The notes: generated from the letters alone by a model not told the origin. Positions 9,278 through 18,967 are shown, counted from the first letter of the stretch. The stretch: DNA of 64,000 bases from Waterburya agarophytonicola KI4 (GCF_020640915.1 NZ_JADWDC010000012.1:36554-100553), one strand, 5' to 3'. A program made the numbers and translations.

Positions 9278-9835
9278 ATGTCTTTGACCGAATTAGATAA
9301 AAAAGCTAATTTATGGCGTGGTTTTAAGGAAAATGGAACTACAGTCCTGATTGCTCTGTTATTAGCCTTTTTAATCCGAGTTTTTATTGCAGAACCTCGT
9401 TATATCCCTTCTGAGTCGATGTTTCCCACTTTAGAAACAGGCGATCGCTTGGTAATCGAGAAAGTGGCTTACAAGTTTCATCCTCCAGCAAAAGGAGATA
9501 TCGTAGTTTTTCAGCCACCTACTAAATTGAGACTTTTGGGTTACGAAAAGAATCAGGCATTTATCAAAAGAGCGATCGCTACACCAGGAGAAACAGTAGC
9601 AATTCAAGATGGAGTCGTTTATATCAACAACGAACCCCAATCAGAAGACTATATTGCTGCCCCTCCAGAATACGATTTAATTCCTGTGAAAGTGCCAGAA
9701 GGAAAACTGTTTGTGATGGGAGATAATCGTAATAACAGTAATGACTCCCATGTTTGGGGTTTTCTCCCCGCAGAAAACGTCATTGGTCATGCAGTCTTTC
9801 GCTTTTGGCCTTTTGATCGCATCGGAACAGTTTAA
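9278..9835 (+). CDS. lepB: Signal peptidase I
   Basis: 185 residues from ATG 9278 (MSLTELDKKANLW). A TTG at 9260 would add six residues and is less likely. One transmembrane anchor (about 18-40) is followed by the S26 peptidase domain. The nucleophile is S47 in PSESMFPTL and the general base K97 in FIKRAIATPGE; GDNRNNSNDSHVWG is the conserved box E region. It removes signal peptides from exported preproteins at the membrane outer face. Single-TM, short LepB proteins are usual in cyanobacteria, which commonly have two copies. Confidence 0.96.
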   Translation: MSLTELDKKANLWRGFKENGTTVLIALLLAFLIRVFIAEPRYIPSESMFPTLETGDRLVIEKVAYKFHPPAKGDIVVFQPPTKLRLLGYEKNQAFIKRAIATPGETVAIQDGVVYINNEPQSEDYIAAPPEYDLIPVKVPEGKLFVMGDNRNNSNDSHVWGFLPAENVIGHAVFRFWPFDRIGTV

Positions 9836-9857
9836 TGATTGACGTAATAAATACTAA

Positions 9858-10175
9858 TTACTGTTTGCCGAATTGTCTTTGATAGACGATTTCTTCTTTG
9901 CCAGATTCTAGTTTAATATCAGAACGAGGGTATGCCACGCATAATAGAGCATATCCTTCTGCTTGTAATTCTGTGGATACCCCCATGCCATCGCTTTGTT
10001 CTACTTCTCCTGAGAGAATTTGAGCAGCACAGGTAGTACAAACTCCAGCACTACAAGAAAATGGTAAATCGATACCCGCATTCGTTGCAGCATCTAAAAT
10101 ACTTTGTGATTCTGGGACTTGAATTGTATGAGTTTTACCTTGATGGTTAATTTCAACATTGTAGGTATTGGACAT
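9858..10175 (-). CDS. Plant-type [2Fe-2S] ferredoxin
   Basis: 105 residues. The four cluster ligands are C41, C46, C49 (FSCSAGVCTTCA) and C79 (ALLCVAYP), the CX4CX2CXnC spacing of photosynthetic-type ferredoxins. It carries electrons in the cytoplasm. The sequence differs from the major PetF (for example VEQSDGMG after the third Cys) and has a short C-terminal tail, so it is probably one of the minor paralogues. Partners are unknown; ispG and the bilin reductases in this window are ferredoxin-dependent enzymes, but nothing ties them to this copy. Confidence 0.93.
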   Translation of the reverse strand: MSNTYNVEINHQGKTHTIQVPESQSILDAATNAGIDLPFSCSAGVCTTCAAQILSGEVEQSDGMGVSTELQAEGYALLCVAYPRSDIKLESGKEEIVYQRQFGKQ

Positions 10176-10370
10176 GAGTGTAAATCTAAATTGCGATCGA
10201 TTGGTTTGACTAAGTTTATTATTTTCTCATAAATAGCTCGATTCCAATATTTGAACTAGATATTGTGCGCCAGACAACAATTAACCCAGGAATTTTGTTT
10301 AAACTTATCCAGAAATTAGAGTTTTCAGTGTATCCTTTTCGTTAAGCCAGCGTGAGGAGTAGCGGAAAAG

Positions 10371-11198
10371 ATGGATTTTCGGAATAGAGCATTAGAAACT
10401 CTTAAACAAACGAGCAGGACTTTCTATATCCCTATTGCCCGTCTACCAGAAAAGTTACAAGATGCAGTAGCATCAGCTTATCTTTGTATGCGTGCGATCG
10501 ACGAAATAGAAGATACTCCTGACCTTGACAATCAAACCAAAGCTTATTTGTTACGTAATATTAGTTTGAGACTACAAGAGATCGCTGATATTAATGCTTA
10601 TAGAGGAATTGGTGCAGATCTTATTCCCTATAAAGATGTTTTGCCAGAAGTTAGCCTGAGTATTGGAGAATGGGCTAGTCTGGCAGATCAATCGATCGCC
10701 CCCAGAATTTGGGATGCTACCGCAGCCATGGCAGATCGCATGGCTTATTGGGCGGAACGAAATTGGACAATTTCCACTAAAGCAGATCTAGACCGCTATA
10801 CTTTTAGCGTAGCAGGGGCAGTAGGTTTGCTCTTATCAGATTTGTGGGCTTGGTATGACGGTACAGAAACTAATCGCACCCAAGCGATCGCTTTTGGTCG
10901 GGGTTTACAAGCAGTTAATATTGTGCGAAATCAAGGGGAAGATTCGTTACGAGGAGTTAGTTTTATTCCCGATGGTTGGACGAACAAAGATATTCAAGCC
11001 TACGCTCGTCGTCAGCTAGAACAAGCTGCTTTATATATCGAAGCTTTACCTAAAAATAGTCCTGCCCTGGATTTTTGCCAGATTCCTTATGTATTGGCAA
11101 AAGGTACTTTAGATGCCATATCTATCGGTAAGCCAAAGTTAAGCCGTCACGATGTTTTGAGCTTGGTTGAAAAATTTACCAATATTAAATCCGCTTAA
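10371..11198 (+). CDS. Squalene/phytoene synthase family protein
   Basis: 275 residues with the trans-isoprenyl head-to-head synthase fold. The first Asp-rich motif is D44-EIE-D48. The usual second motif region is NIVRNQGED (183-191), where the first Asp of DxxxD is Asn (N187) while D191 remains. SRTFY at the N-terminus and the AVGLLLSDLW helix also fit. Family members join two prenyl diphosphates to make phytoene or squalene. The ~275-residue length is below that of typical cyanobacterial CrtB and no crtP lies beside it, so I would not call it crtB; a squalene-synthase-like role is as likely. ATG 10371 follows a GAGGAG-like site. Confidence 0.8.
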   Translation: MDFRNRALETLKQTSRTFYIPIARLPEKLQDAVASAYLCMRAIDEIEDTPDLDNQTKAYLLRNISLRLQEIADINAYRGIGADLIPYKDVLPEVSLSIGEWASLADQSIAPRIWDATAAMADRMAYWAERNWTISTKADLDRYTFSVAGAVGLLLSDLWAWYDGTETNRTQAIAFGRGLQAVNIVRNQGEDSLRGVSFIPDGWTNKDIQAYARRQLEQAALYIEALPKNSPALDFCQIPYVLAKGTLDAISIGKPKLSRHDVLSLVEKFTNIKSA

Positions 11199-11238
11199 TT
11201 GATTACAGAGTATTTAGCCAGAAAAACAGGAAAAAACG

Positions 11239-12147
11239 ATGAAATTTATCAAACAAGGAACAATAGCCTTAATTAGTATGATTGCTTTTGGCAAAGCAAG
11301 TTTAGCTCAAGATGTAAATTTTGATGAGGTTGAAATCAAAACCATTCCCGTGGCAGAAGATATTTATATGCTGACAGGAGAAGGAGGAAATATTGGGGTA
11401 TCTGTGGGAGATGATGGAATATTATTAATTGACGATCAGTTCGCTCCTCTGACAGATAAAATTGAGGCAGCAGTCAGTGAAATTAGCGATGGACAAATCC
11501 AGTTTTTACTTAACACTCACTGGCATCAAGATCATACTGGTGGTAACGAAAATCTGGGTGATTCTGGAGTAGTTATTGTCGCTCACGATGAAGTTTATAC
11601 TCGCATGAGTACAGAGCAGTTTATCGAAGCATTTCAAAGAGAAGTCCCTGCTTCTCCCCCCGCAGCATTACCTAGGATTACTTTTAACGACACTACCACA
11701 TTTCATTTTAACGATCGCACTATCCATGGATTTCACGTAGAATCAGCCCATACCGATGGGGATACGGTGATTCACTTCCCCGAAGTAGATGTAATTCATA
11801 CGGGAGATATTTATTTTAATGGTATCTATCCTTTTATCGATACTTCTAGCGGCGGCTCAATAGCGGGTATGATTCTAGGGACAGAGAAAATACTCGCTCT
11901 AGCAGGAGATGAAACCAAGATTATCCCAGGTCACGGTGCGTTGTCTAATCGCGCTGAGTTAGACAATTATCGACAAATGCTAGTAGAAGTCAAAAAACGA
12001 ACCGAAAAGGCGATCGCTCAAGGTATTTCTCTAGAAGAGTTTATTGCTTCTAAACCCACTTCTGATTATGACGAGCAATGGGGTGGAGGATTTCTCAAAC
12101 CAGAACAGTTTGTAACTATTATTTATCAAAGTCTGGCAGAAGAATAA
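11239..12147 (+). CDS. Exported metallo-beta-lactamase-fold hydrolase
   Basis: 302 residues. An N-terminal signal peptide ends near ...GKASLAQ (about residue 24), so the protein should be periplasmic. The zinc site motif HWHQDH (H94, H96, D98, H99) is followed by ESAHTDGDTVIHFP, VIHTGDIYFNG and IPGHGALS, which supply the remaining ligands of a dinuclear centre. The family covers beta-lactamases, quorum quenchers and many uncharacterised esterases; the substrate is unknown. It starts 40 bp after the prenyl synthase gene and may be cotranscribed with it. Confidence 0.85.
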   Translation: MKFIKQGTIALISMIAFGKASLAQDVNFDEVEIKTIPVAEDIYMLTGEGGNIGVSVGDDGILLIDDQFAPLTDKIEAAVSEISDGQIQFLLNTHWHQDHTGGNENLGDSGVVIVAHDEVYTRMSTEQFIEAFQREVPASPPAALPRITFNDTTTFHFNDRTIHGFHVESAHTDGDTVIHFPEVDVIHTGDIYFNGIYPFIDTSSGGSIAGMILGTEKILALAGDETKIIPGHGALSNRAELDNYRQMLVEVKKRTEKAIAQGISLEEFIASKPTSDYDEQWGGGFLKPEQFVTIIYQSLAEE

Positions 12148-12213
12148 AAGAAAATTTGATTACAATTAGTAGCATATTGATAGATTTTCGATTAACCTGG
12201 GAATCCTAAAACT

Positions 12214-12558
12214 GTGGTCAAGGGATTGGCTGTACTATTTAATACTGTCTCAACAAAACTAGGATTGATGATTTCTCGTTTCAATTGGTTTCTCGGAACT
12301 CTATTTTTGATGGCTGCTTTTGGTGCGTTAATGAATCCACCACCTTACATTGCGATCGCCATTCTTTTCTTCTTAATTGGTTTCGTTTTGCTGCCACCTA
12401 CGGATAAACTGACTCGAAAATATTTTCAGTGGAAAATTAAAGGAGGAACTAAAGGTACGCTTGTCTTGATGAGTCTGATTATTATTTGTTTGATTGTTCC
12501 TCAAGTAGAAACCAATCCTGGCAAATTTTCCCAAGTGCAGTTGTACGAGGCGAATTAA
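12214..12558 (+). CDS. Small integral membrane protein of unknown function
   Basis: 114 residues from a GTG codon at 12214. Three hydrophobic segments (about 25-42, 48-63 and 82-98) are separated by a basic loop (TDKLTRKYFQWKIKGG). I do not recognise a family. It runs in the same direction as the hydrolase 66 bp upstream and converges with the histidine kinase gene. Confidence 0.6.
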   Translation: MVKGLAVLFNTVSTKLGLMISRFNWFLGTLFLMAAFGALMNPPPYIAIAILFFLIGFVLLPPTDKLTRKYFQWKIKGGTKGTLVLMSLIIICLIVPQVETNPGKFSQVQLYEAN

Positions 12559-12589
12559 AATTATTAAATTATTAAATTATTAAATTATT
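12559..12589. repeat. 8-bp tandem repeat between convergent genes
   Basis: About 3.9 copies of AATTATTA fill the short space between the membrane-protein stop and the kinase stop, and include the kinase stop codon (12585-12587). Pure A/T microsatellite; copy number could vary without changing either protein much. Confidence 0.85.
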
Positions 12590-14093
12590 GTGCGGGAAAA
12601 CTAAGAGTAAAAGTACTCCCCTCATTTAATTGCGATCGCACGGTAATATTGCCTGCCATACCTTCAACCAAGGTTTTGACAATGGACAATCCCAATCCCG
12701 TGCCTCCTGCACGATTGCGAGATTCATCGACGCGGAAAAAACGTTCAAAGATACGTCCCTGTTGTTGCAGCGGAATACCCACACCGCGATCGCAAAGTTG
12801 AATAATTGCTCGGTCGTTTTCTCGATTTAGTTTTAAAGTTATAGGTGTGGCAGGTTCGGAATATTTAACCGCATTATCGATTAGATTTAATAGTACTTGT
12901 TTGAGACGATGACTATCTGCTTTGATGGCAATTATATCGGGTTTTAAGTCCAGTGTAATAATTCTTGCACTATATTGTTTTGCCATTCCCACTACTTCAT
13001 GAAGTAGATCGTTGAGAATAATCGGTTCTAGTTGAAATTGCATCCGATCGCTGTCCAATCTTGCTAAATCTAGCAGATCTTGTAATAACTGTACGGTGCG
13101 ATCGGCTTCTGAAGCAGCAGTTTTTAATGCCTCAGTCTGCATTTCTGATAAATTGTCACTACGTCTTAAAATACTTTGAATATAACCAGAAATAATAGTT
13201 AAAGGTGTCCGCAACTCATGAGAAACATTACTCAATAATTCTCGTTGGTGTCCCCAAGAATCAGACAACCTAATTAACATCCCATCAACAGTTTCTGCTA
13301 ACTCTTTAACTTCACTAGGAGCTTGTTCCAAACTAATGCGAGCTTGGTCTAATTTATCGGCTGAAATAGTAGCAGTAAGCTGACTTATTTTCTTTAGAGG
13401 TTGCATCGAGCGATCAATATAAAATGCAATAATTGCGGTCATAGTTGCGATCGCAATTATGGTAGCCGCAGCCAAACTACGCATCAAGTTTAAGAACATA
13501 ACTTGATCTCTGGTGATATTGTGTGCCAAATATAGTTGACCCAAATTAATTCCGTTTACTTGTAATGGCGTAGCACACATCAACCAATAACTACCATGCA
13601 AATCTTGTACCTGAGGAATCAAAGGAACGTTTTGTACTGCCAAAAGAGTATCGCCAATTTCTGGTGTATTTAAAGTTTGAGACTTAGCTGTAATATTTCC
13701 CTCAGCATCTTTAATCCAAATCAGTTTATCCGTCGTAGATAAAGATGCGATCGCTCTTTTTGCCCCTTCTTCTAAAGGGATCATTTCACTATATATTTTT
13801 ACATCCTGAGGAAATCGAGTTGCAATATACTTCATATTTTCTTTGTTAGTCGAAACTAAAATATGCTGCATTCTCATACTCGTCCATACAGCCAAACCTC
13901 CCATTCCCAATGCTGCAACCCCAGCAATACCCACTGTCAATCTGACTTTTAAAGAAGCTGTATCTAATATTTTTCCCACGAGTTTAGCTTTAAAGGATGA
14001 ATCTCTGAAATAATTATTTTCGCGCTCGACAGCAATATTTTGGGTCTTTTTTTGGGGACTAGTTAACTGCTTGAATAAGGAATAAAGGAGCAT
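12585..14093 (-). CDS. Membrane sensor histidine kinase
   Basis: 502 residues. TM1 (about 50-70) and TM2 (about 205-225) flank a periplasmic sensor region of about 130 residues, followed by a HAMP domain, a HisKA domain with phospho-acceptor H292 in SNVSHELRTPL, and a HATPase_c domain with N box (NLIDNAVKY), G1 (DRGVGIP), F (FERFF) and G2 (GGTGLGLS) boxes. It autophosphorylates and passes phosphate to an unknown response regulator; none is adjacent, so it is an orphan kinase. It is transcribed away from the polysaccharide locus across a 254-bp spacer. Confidence 0.93.
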   Translation of the reverse strand: MLLYSLFKQLTSPQKKTQNIAVERENNYFRDSSFKAKLVGKILDTASLKVRLTVGIAGVAALGMGGLAVWTSMRMQHILVSTNKENMKYIATRFPQDVKIYSEMIPLEEGAKRAIASLSTTDKLIWIKDAEGNITAKSQTLNTPEIGDTLLAVQNVPLIPQVQDLHGSYWLMCATPLQVNGINLGQLYLAHNITRDQVMFLNLMRSLAAATIIAIATMTAIIAFYIDRSMQPLKKISQLTATISADKLDQARISLEQAPSEVKELAETVDGMLIRLSDSWGHQRELLSNVSHELRTPLTIISGYIQSILRRSDNLSEMQTEALKTAASEADRTVQLLQDLLDLARLDSDRMQFQLEPIILNDLLHEVVGMAKQYSARIITLDLKPDIIAIKADSHRLKQVLLNLIDNAVKYSEPATPITLKLNRENDRAIIQLCDRGVGIPLQQQGRIFERFFRVDESRNRAGGTGLGLSIVKTLVEGMAGNITVRSQLNEGSTFTLSFPAQ

Positions 14094-14347
14094 TGACTTG
14101 TTTGGCTGTCGTGGTTTTTATTACTCATAAGTCTCCCTCATTGTTCTTAGAAAGAAATGAAAATCTTCTGATAAATTACTAGGAATAAATTTATGGAATT
14201 TGCATTGTACAATTATGGTTAATCCAAAAGCCTGGAAAGTGATCAAGCTATATAAAATAGGGTTTTAGCCAGTATATTTAATGTGTTGGCAAATAACACC
14301 CCCTTTTTTTATCTAAAAATAAATCAAAAAAATCATAAATTTAGCCC

Positions 14348-15367
14348 ATGAAAATACTGTTAACAGGAACGGAGGGATACATTGGTTCTCTCCTTGCTCC
14401 AATGCTGATGCAGCAGGGACACGATATTATAGCTGTTGATACTGGTTATTATAAAGTTGGCTGGTTTTACAATGGAACAGAATCGACTGCCAAAACCCTC
14501 AACAAAGATATTAGAAATATAACTATTGAAGATCTTCAAGGCGTGGAGGCAGTAGTTCATCTAGCGGAACTTTCCAACGATCCTACTGGACAACTAGTCC
14601 CTAATATTACCTACGATATTAATCATAAAGGTTCGGTTCATGTTGCCAATTTAGCCAAACAAGCAGGTGTACGTCGTTTTGTTTATACCTCTTCCTGTAG
14701 TGTTTATGGGATAGCTGAAGGAGAATTAACCGAAGAATCTCCCGTCAATCCCCAGACTACCTATGCTATCTGCAAAACTATGGTAGAAAAAGATGTTTCG
14801 GCAATGGCGGATGATGGTTTCTCCCCGACTTTTTTACGGAACGCTACGGCTTATGGGGCATCTCCTCGGATGCGTTTTGATATTGTTTTAAACAACTTAT
14901 CGGGGTTGGCCTGGACAACCAAAGAAATCAAAATGACCAGCGATGGGACGCCCTGGCGACCATTAGTTCATGTTTTAGATATCTGTCAGGCGATCGCTTG
15001 TACCGTGGATGCACCGCGAGATATTATCCATAATCAAACTTTTAATGTCGGGGATACGGCATCTAACTATCAAGTCAAAGATATTGCCAAAATAGTTGCC
15101 GACACTTTCCCCGGCTGTGAGTTGAGTTTTGGTCCTAAAGACCCCGATAATCGTAGTTACCGCGTTTCTTTTGATAAGATCGCGACAACCCTACCAGGAT
15201 TCAAATGCGAGTGGGATGCCCAACGTGGCGCGCAACAGCTATACGAAATATTTCAGCAAATTGATATGTCGTCAGAAACTTTTGTTTCTAGAGGGTTTAC
15301 TCGCCTAAAACAACTAGAATATCTATTAAAAACTCAGCAAATCGATCGCAATTTCTTTTGGAATTAA
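14348..15367 (+). CDS. NAD(P)-dependent sugar-nucleotide epimerase/reductase (SDR family)
   Basis: 339 residues of the extended SDR type. The Rossmann motif GTEGYIG is at residues 7-13 and the catalytic YxxxK is Y139-K143 (YAICK) with a TSSCSVYG stretch before it. The later part (PWRPLVHVLDICQAI, FNVGD) is typical of sugar-nucleotide epimerases and reductases. First gene of the polysaccharide locus, 8 bp before the exporter permease. Given RfbF, a C-methyltransferase and RfbC in the same locus, it may reduce or epimerise a keto-deoxysugar; the exact step is inference. The last ~45 residues have no obvious family match. Confidence 0.87.
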   Translation: MKILLTGTEGYIGSLLAPMLMQQGHDIIAVDTGYYKVGWFYNGTESTAKTLNKDIRNITIEDLQGVEAVVHLAELSNDPTGQLVPNITYDINHKGSVHVANLAKQAGVRRFVYTSSCSVYGIAEGELTEESPVNPQTTYAICKTMVEKDVSAMADDGFSPTFLRNATAYGASPRMRFDIVLNNLSGLAWTTKEIKMTSDGTPWRPLVHVLDICQAIACTVDAPRDIIHNQTFNVGDTASNYQVKDIAKIVADTFPGCELSFGPKDPDNRSYRVSFDKIATTLPGFKCEWDAQRGAQQLYEIFQQIDMSSETFVSRGFTRLKQLEYLLKTQQIDRNFFWN

Positions 15368-15375
15368 TTAACTAA

Positions 15376-16200
15376 ATGAGTACCAAAGAATTAGTCATTG
15401 AGGCGGGTAGAACCGAAAAGCGATACTGGCAAGATTTGTGGAACTATCGCGAGTTATTCTACTTTCTGGCTTGGCGCGATATTTTAGTACGGTACAAACA
15501 GACTGTCATTGGTGTTGCTTGGGCATTAATTAGACCCTTCTTAACCATGATTGTTTTTACTATAGTGTTTGGCAACTTAGCCAAATTACCCTCTGAAGGC
15601 GTACCATATCCAATTTTGGTATTTGCAGCCATGCTACCCTGGCAATTTTTTGCTAATTCTTTATCAGAATCCAGCAATAGCTTAATTGTTAATGCTAATT
15701 TAGTCTCTAAAGTCTATTTTCCGCGCTTAATTGTTCCTGCTAGTGCAGTTATCGTCAGTTTTGTCGATTTTATGATTTCTGGTATGATTTTGCTGGCTCT
15801 AATGGCTTGGTACAATTTTGTTCCTAGCTGGCGGATAATTACCATTCCTCTATTTATCCTGATTGCTTTCTTGGCAGCTATGGGAGTAGGACTTTGGCTA
15901 GCAGCACTCAACGTTCAATATCGCGATTTCCGTTATATCGTGCCATTTATTGTTCAGTTTGGTCTATATATATCTCCCGTGGGCTTCAGTAGCAAAGTTG
16001 TTCCCGAACAATGGCGACTGCTTTATTCTCTTAACCCGATGGTGGGGGTGATTGACGGTTTCCGTTGGGCTATTTTGGGGGGTGAGTCTCAAATATATCT
16101 ACCAGGGTTTTTGCTTTCTCTAGGAATTATTACCTTACTGTTGTGGAGTGGTATTTGGTATTTCCGCAAGATGGAACGCACCTTTGCCGATGTAATTTAG
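15376..16200 (+). CDS. wzm: Polysaccharide ABC exporter, permease subunit (Wzm type)
   Basis: 274 residues with six hydrophobic segments, characteristic of ABC-2 permeases of O-antigen and teichoic acid exporters. The motif RDILVRYKQTVIGVAWALIRP near the N-terminus (about 34-54) and the C-terminal LNPMVGVIDGFRWAILG are family signatures. With the ATPase encoded next it would move a finished, lipid-linked glycan across the inner membrane. It lies between the SDR gene and the ATPase gene in an apparent operon. Confidence 0.93.
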   Translation: MSTKELVIEAGRTEKRYWQDLWNYRELFYFLAWRDILVRYKQTVIGVAWALIRPFLTMIVFTIVFGNLAKLPSEGVPYPILVFAAMLPWQFFANSLSESSNSLIVNANLVSKVYFPRLIVPASAVIVSFVDFMISGMILLALMAWYNFVPSWRIITIPLFILIAFLAAMGVGLWLAALNVQYRDFRYIVPFIVQFGLYISPVGFSSKVVPEQWRLLYSLNPMVGVIDGFRWAILGGESQIYLPGFLLSLGIITLLLWSGIWYFRKMERTFADVI

Positions 16201-16233
16201 AGACAAGGCAAGTTTTATACGTACCGTCGTAGA

Positions 16234-16287
16234 GTGGGCAAGAAAAATATACTTGTTGATAACTCAAAATAAGCTTTTATTGCCCAC
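16234..16287. repeat. Inverted repeat between wzm and wzt
   Basis: GTGGGCAA (16234-16241) and TTGCCCAC (16280-16287) form an 8-bp perfect inverted repeat with a 38-base loop in the 122-bp spacer. It could reduce read-through to the ATPase gene or stabilise mRNA; no U-run follows. Confidence 0.5.
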
Positions 16288-16322
16288 CTCCAAAAAAATA
16301 ATCAGTAGTTAGTAATCATATA

Positions 16323-17612
16323 ATGTCCAAACCAGTTATTAAGGTCGAAAATCTGGGCAAAAAGTATATTATTTCCCATCAACAACAAAATGCTAAAGGC
16401 TATAAATATAAAGCTTTGCGGGATGTGATTAGCGATGGGACGAAAACTTTTGCGAAGAAGATTTTAAAGCCAAAAAGCAAAGAAACAATCAATCCCACTC
16501 AAGAAGAATTTTGGGCATTGCAAGGAATCAATTTTCAAATCGGACAGGGTGAAGCCGTAGGAATTATCGGGCGCAATGGTGCGGGTAAATCCACTTTGCT
16601 CAAGCTGTTGAGTCGTATTACAGAACCAACCACAGGCAGGATTTCGATCCAAGGAAGGGTTGCCAGTCTTCTGGAAGTAGGAACGGGATTTCATCCAGAA
16701 TTAACTGGACGAGAAAATATCTTTCTCAACGGTTCGGTAATGGGAATGACTAGAGTAGAAATAAAGCAGAAATTCGCTGAAATTGTCGATTTTGCCGAAG
16801 TAGAGAAGTTTCTCGATACCCCTGTAAAACGCTATTCTTCAGGGATGTATGTGCGCTTGGCTTTTGCTGTGGCTGCCCATCTAGAACCAGAAATTTTAGT
16901 AGTGGATGAAGTATTGGCGGTGGGAGATGCTGCTTTTCAGAAAAAATGTCTGGGAAAAATGGGGGATGTAGCAACCAAAGAAGGACGAACGGTATTATTT
17001 GTCAGTCATAGTATGCAAGCGATCGCTCAATTGACCAAGCGTTGTATTTTATTAAATAAAGGTGGCGTTCAATTTGATGGTAATACGGACAAGGCAGTCG
17101 GGCTATATATTGCAGGACAAGAAGATGGAACAGAAAGCCCCGCTTTTTATCAAGCACCAGCTAGTAAAACAGGCAGTTATTTGGCTTCAGCGCAAGTACA
17201 TTCATCAGAAGACGGGGTTCAGATGTGGGGGAAAGCGATCGAGTTCGAGTTTACTCTGCAAGTAGACGAACCGAGCGATCGCTTACGCTTTTTAGTCGAG
17301 ATCGTCAACGACTTGCAACAACCAGTAACTAAGTTTTGGTTATTTAAAGAAGATGCACCGTTTTTTACCAAGTCGGGATTATTTACCCTTCGGTGTCAAA
17401 TTCCTAAATTAAGGCTTTATGGGGGTTCTTATACCTTGAGGACTTGGTTTTTTAAGCGTTCGGCACCCCACACTCTTTTGGAATCATTGACGAACATTTG
17501 CCCCTTTGAAATTACGATGGGCAGTGTAGAGCGTCCTGGTTTAGTAGGTTATGAATGGAAACCTAACGAGTGTAGTTATTTGGAGGATGCTACTTGGGAA
17601 ATTTCTGAATAA
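16323..17612 (+). CDS. wzt: Polysaccharide ABC exporter, ATPase subunit with carbohydrate-binding C-terminal domain (Wzt type)
   Basis: 429 residues. The ATPase domain carries Walker A GRNGAGKST (83-91), signature YSSGMYVRL, Walker B ILVVDEVLAVGD and the switch His in FVSHSM. After about residue 260 there is a beta-rich Wzt_C-type domain which, in O9a-type systems, binds the modified non-reducing end of the glycan and couples chain termination to export. The presence of this domain suggests the polymer carries a terminal cap, consistent with the methyltransferases in the locus. The family is well supported; the cap is inference. Confidence 0.94.
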   Translation: MSKPVIKVENLGKKYIISHQQQNAKGYKYKALRDVISDGTKTFAKKILKPKSKETINPTQEEFWALQGINFQIGQGEAVGIIGRNGAGKSTLLKLLSRITEPTTGRISIQGRVASLLEVGTGFHPELTGRENIFLNGSVMGMTRVEIKQKFAEIVDFAEVEKFLDTPVKRYSSGMYVRLAFAVAAHLEPEILVVDEVLAVGDAAFQKKCLGKMGDVATKEGRTVLFVSHSMQAIAQLTKRCILLNKGGVQFDGNTDKAVGLYIAGQEDGTESPAFYQAPASKTGSYLASAQVHSSEDGVQMWGKAIEFEFTLQVDEPSDRLRFLVEIVNDLQQPVTKFWLFKEDAPFFTKSGLFTLRCQIPKLRLYGGSYTLRTWFFKRSAPHTLLESLTNICPFEITMGSVERPGLVGYEWKPNECSYLEDATWEISE

Positions 17613-17660
17613 CAATTTTTCAATAATTTTAAAACTGTTTAATCAATTTATTTAATCATC

Positions 17661-18935
17661 ATGGTTCAAACAACAAATCAAGCCAATAATAAACTCCAAT
17701 TAACTAATTCTAGCTGTCGATTTTGTGACAACCCCTTAAGTCATACCTTTGTCGATCTGGGAATGTCGCCCCTATGTGAAAGTTACTTAAGCCTAGAGCA
17801 AATTAACCAAGAAGAACCCTTTTATCCCCTCCACGTCCACGTATGCGATCGCTGTTATTTGGTACAGCTAGAATCTTACGTCAGCCCAGAACATATTTTT
17901 ACTGAATATGCTTATTTTTCTTCCTATGCGGATACTTGGTTGCAACACGCCAAAGATTATACAGAGTTGATGGTGGAACGGTTTGGCTTTAACGAACAAA
18001 GTCATGTAGTGGAAGTAGCTAGCAACGATGGTTATTTATTACAGTATTTTGTGGAGAAAAATATTCCTTGTTTGGGAGTTGAACCCGCAGCAAATGTTGC
18101 TAAAGTGGCGGTAGAAAAAGGGGTTTCCACCCTGGTTGAGTTTTTTGGTGTGAAATGCGCTAAAAAGCTGATAAAAAAAGGCAAACAAGCAAATTTAATT
18201 TTAGGTAACAATGTTCTGGCTCAAGTACCAGACTTAAATGATTTTGTCGCAGGGATGAAGATCTTGCTTGCACCAGAAGGAGTAATTACCATTGAGTTTC
18301 CCCATCTGATGTGTTTGATGGCAGAAAATCAGTTTGACACAATCTATCACGAACACTTCTCTTATTTTAGTTTTATTACGGCACAAAAAATCTTTGCAGG
18401 ACACGGTTTGACCTTGTTTGATGTGGAAGAATTGTCTACTCATGGAGGTTCGTTAAGAATATACGCCCGTCATGAGGAAGATGAAAGTAAGCCCATGAGC
18501 GATCGCGCGATCGCCTTGATTACAAGAGAAGAAGAAGCAGGTTTTAAGGAAATGCAATCTTACGTTAACTTCGATGAACAGGTAAAAGAAACTAAGCGCA
18601 AGTTATTAGAATTTTTAATTACAGCCAAACGAGGAGGTAAAACCATCGCGGGTTATGGCGCACCAGGAAAAGGCAACACTCTCCTCAACTACTGTGGTAT
18701 CCGTACCGACTTTATCGACTACACTGTCGATCGCAATCCTTACAAGCAAGGAAAGTTTTTGCCAGGGACTCATATTCCGATTTATCATCCCGATAAAATT
18801 ATGGAAACTAAACCCGATTATGTCCTGATTTTGCCCTGGAATTTCAAAGATGAAATTATTAAGCAGATGGCAGCAGTCAAAGAATGGGGCGGTAAGTTTG
18901 TCGTACCTATTCCTGAAGTGACGGTTATTGATTGA
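17661..18935 (+). CDS. Sugar C-methyltransferase (SAM-dependent, zinc-binding N-terminal domain)
   Basis: 424 residues in the three-domain layout of TylC3/NovU/TcaB9-type enzymes: an N-terminal zinc domain (CRFC, CDRC), a central SAM domain (VVEVASNDGYLLQYF near residue 115) and a C-terminal domain with IAGYGAPGKGNTLLNY and PDYVLILPWNFKDEI. Such enzymes C-methylate the carbon next to the keto group of nucleotide-linked ketosugars. It is followed 32 bp later by rfbC, a classical pairing. The sugar made is probably a C-methylated 6-deoxyhexose. Confidence 0.9.
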   Translation: MVQTTNQANNKLQLTNSSCRFCDNPLSHTFVDLGMSPLCESYLSLEQINQEEPFYPLHVHVCDRCYLVQLESYVSPEHIFTEYAYFSSYADTWLQHAKDYTELMVERFGFNEQSHVVEVASNDGYLLQYFVEKNIPCLGVEPAANVAKVAVEKGVSTLVEFFGVKCAKKLIKKGKQANLILGNNVLAQVPDLNDFVAGMKILLAPEGVITIEFPHLMCLMAENQFDTIYHEHFSYFSFITAQKIFAGHGLTLFDVEELSTHGGSLRIYARHEEDESKPMSDRAIALITREEEAGFKEMQSYVNFDEQVKETKRKLLEFLITAKRGGKTIAGYGAPGKGNTLLNYCGIRTDFIDYTVDRNPYKQGKFLPGTHIPIYHPDKIMETKPDYVLILPWNFKDEIIKQMAAVKEWGGKFVVPIPEVTVID

Positions 18936-18967
18936 TTGATTGATTTATTAACAAAACAAATAGGGAA

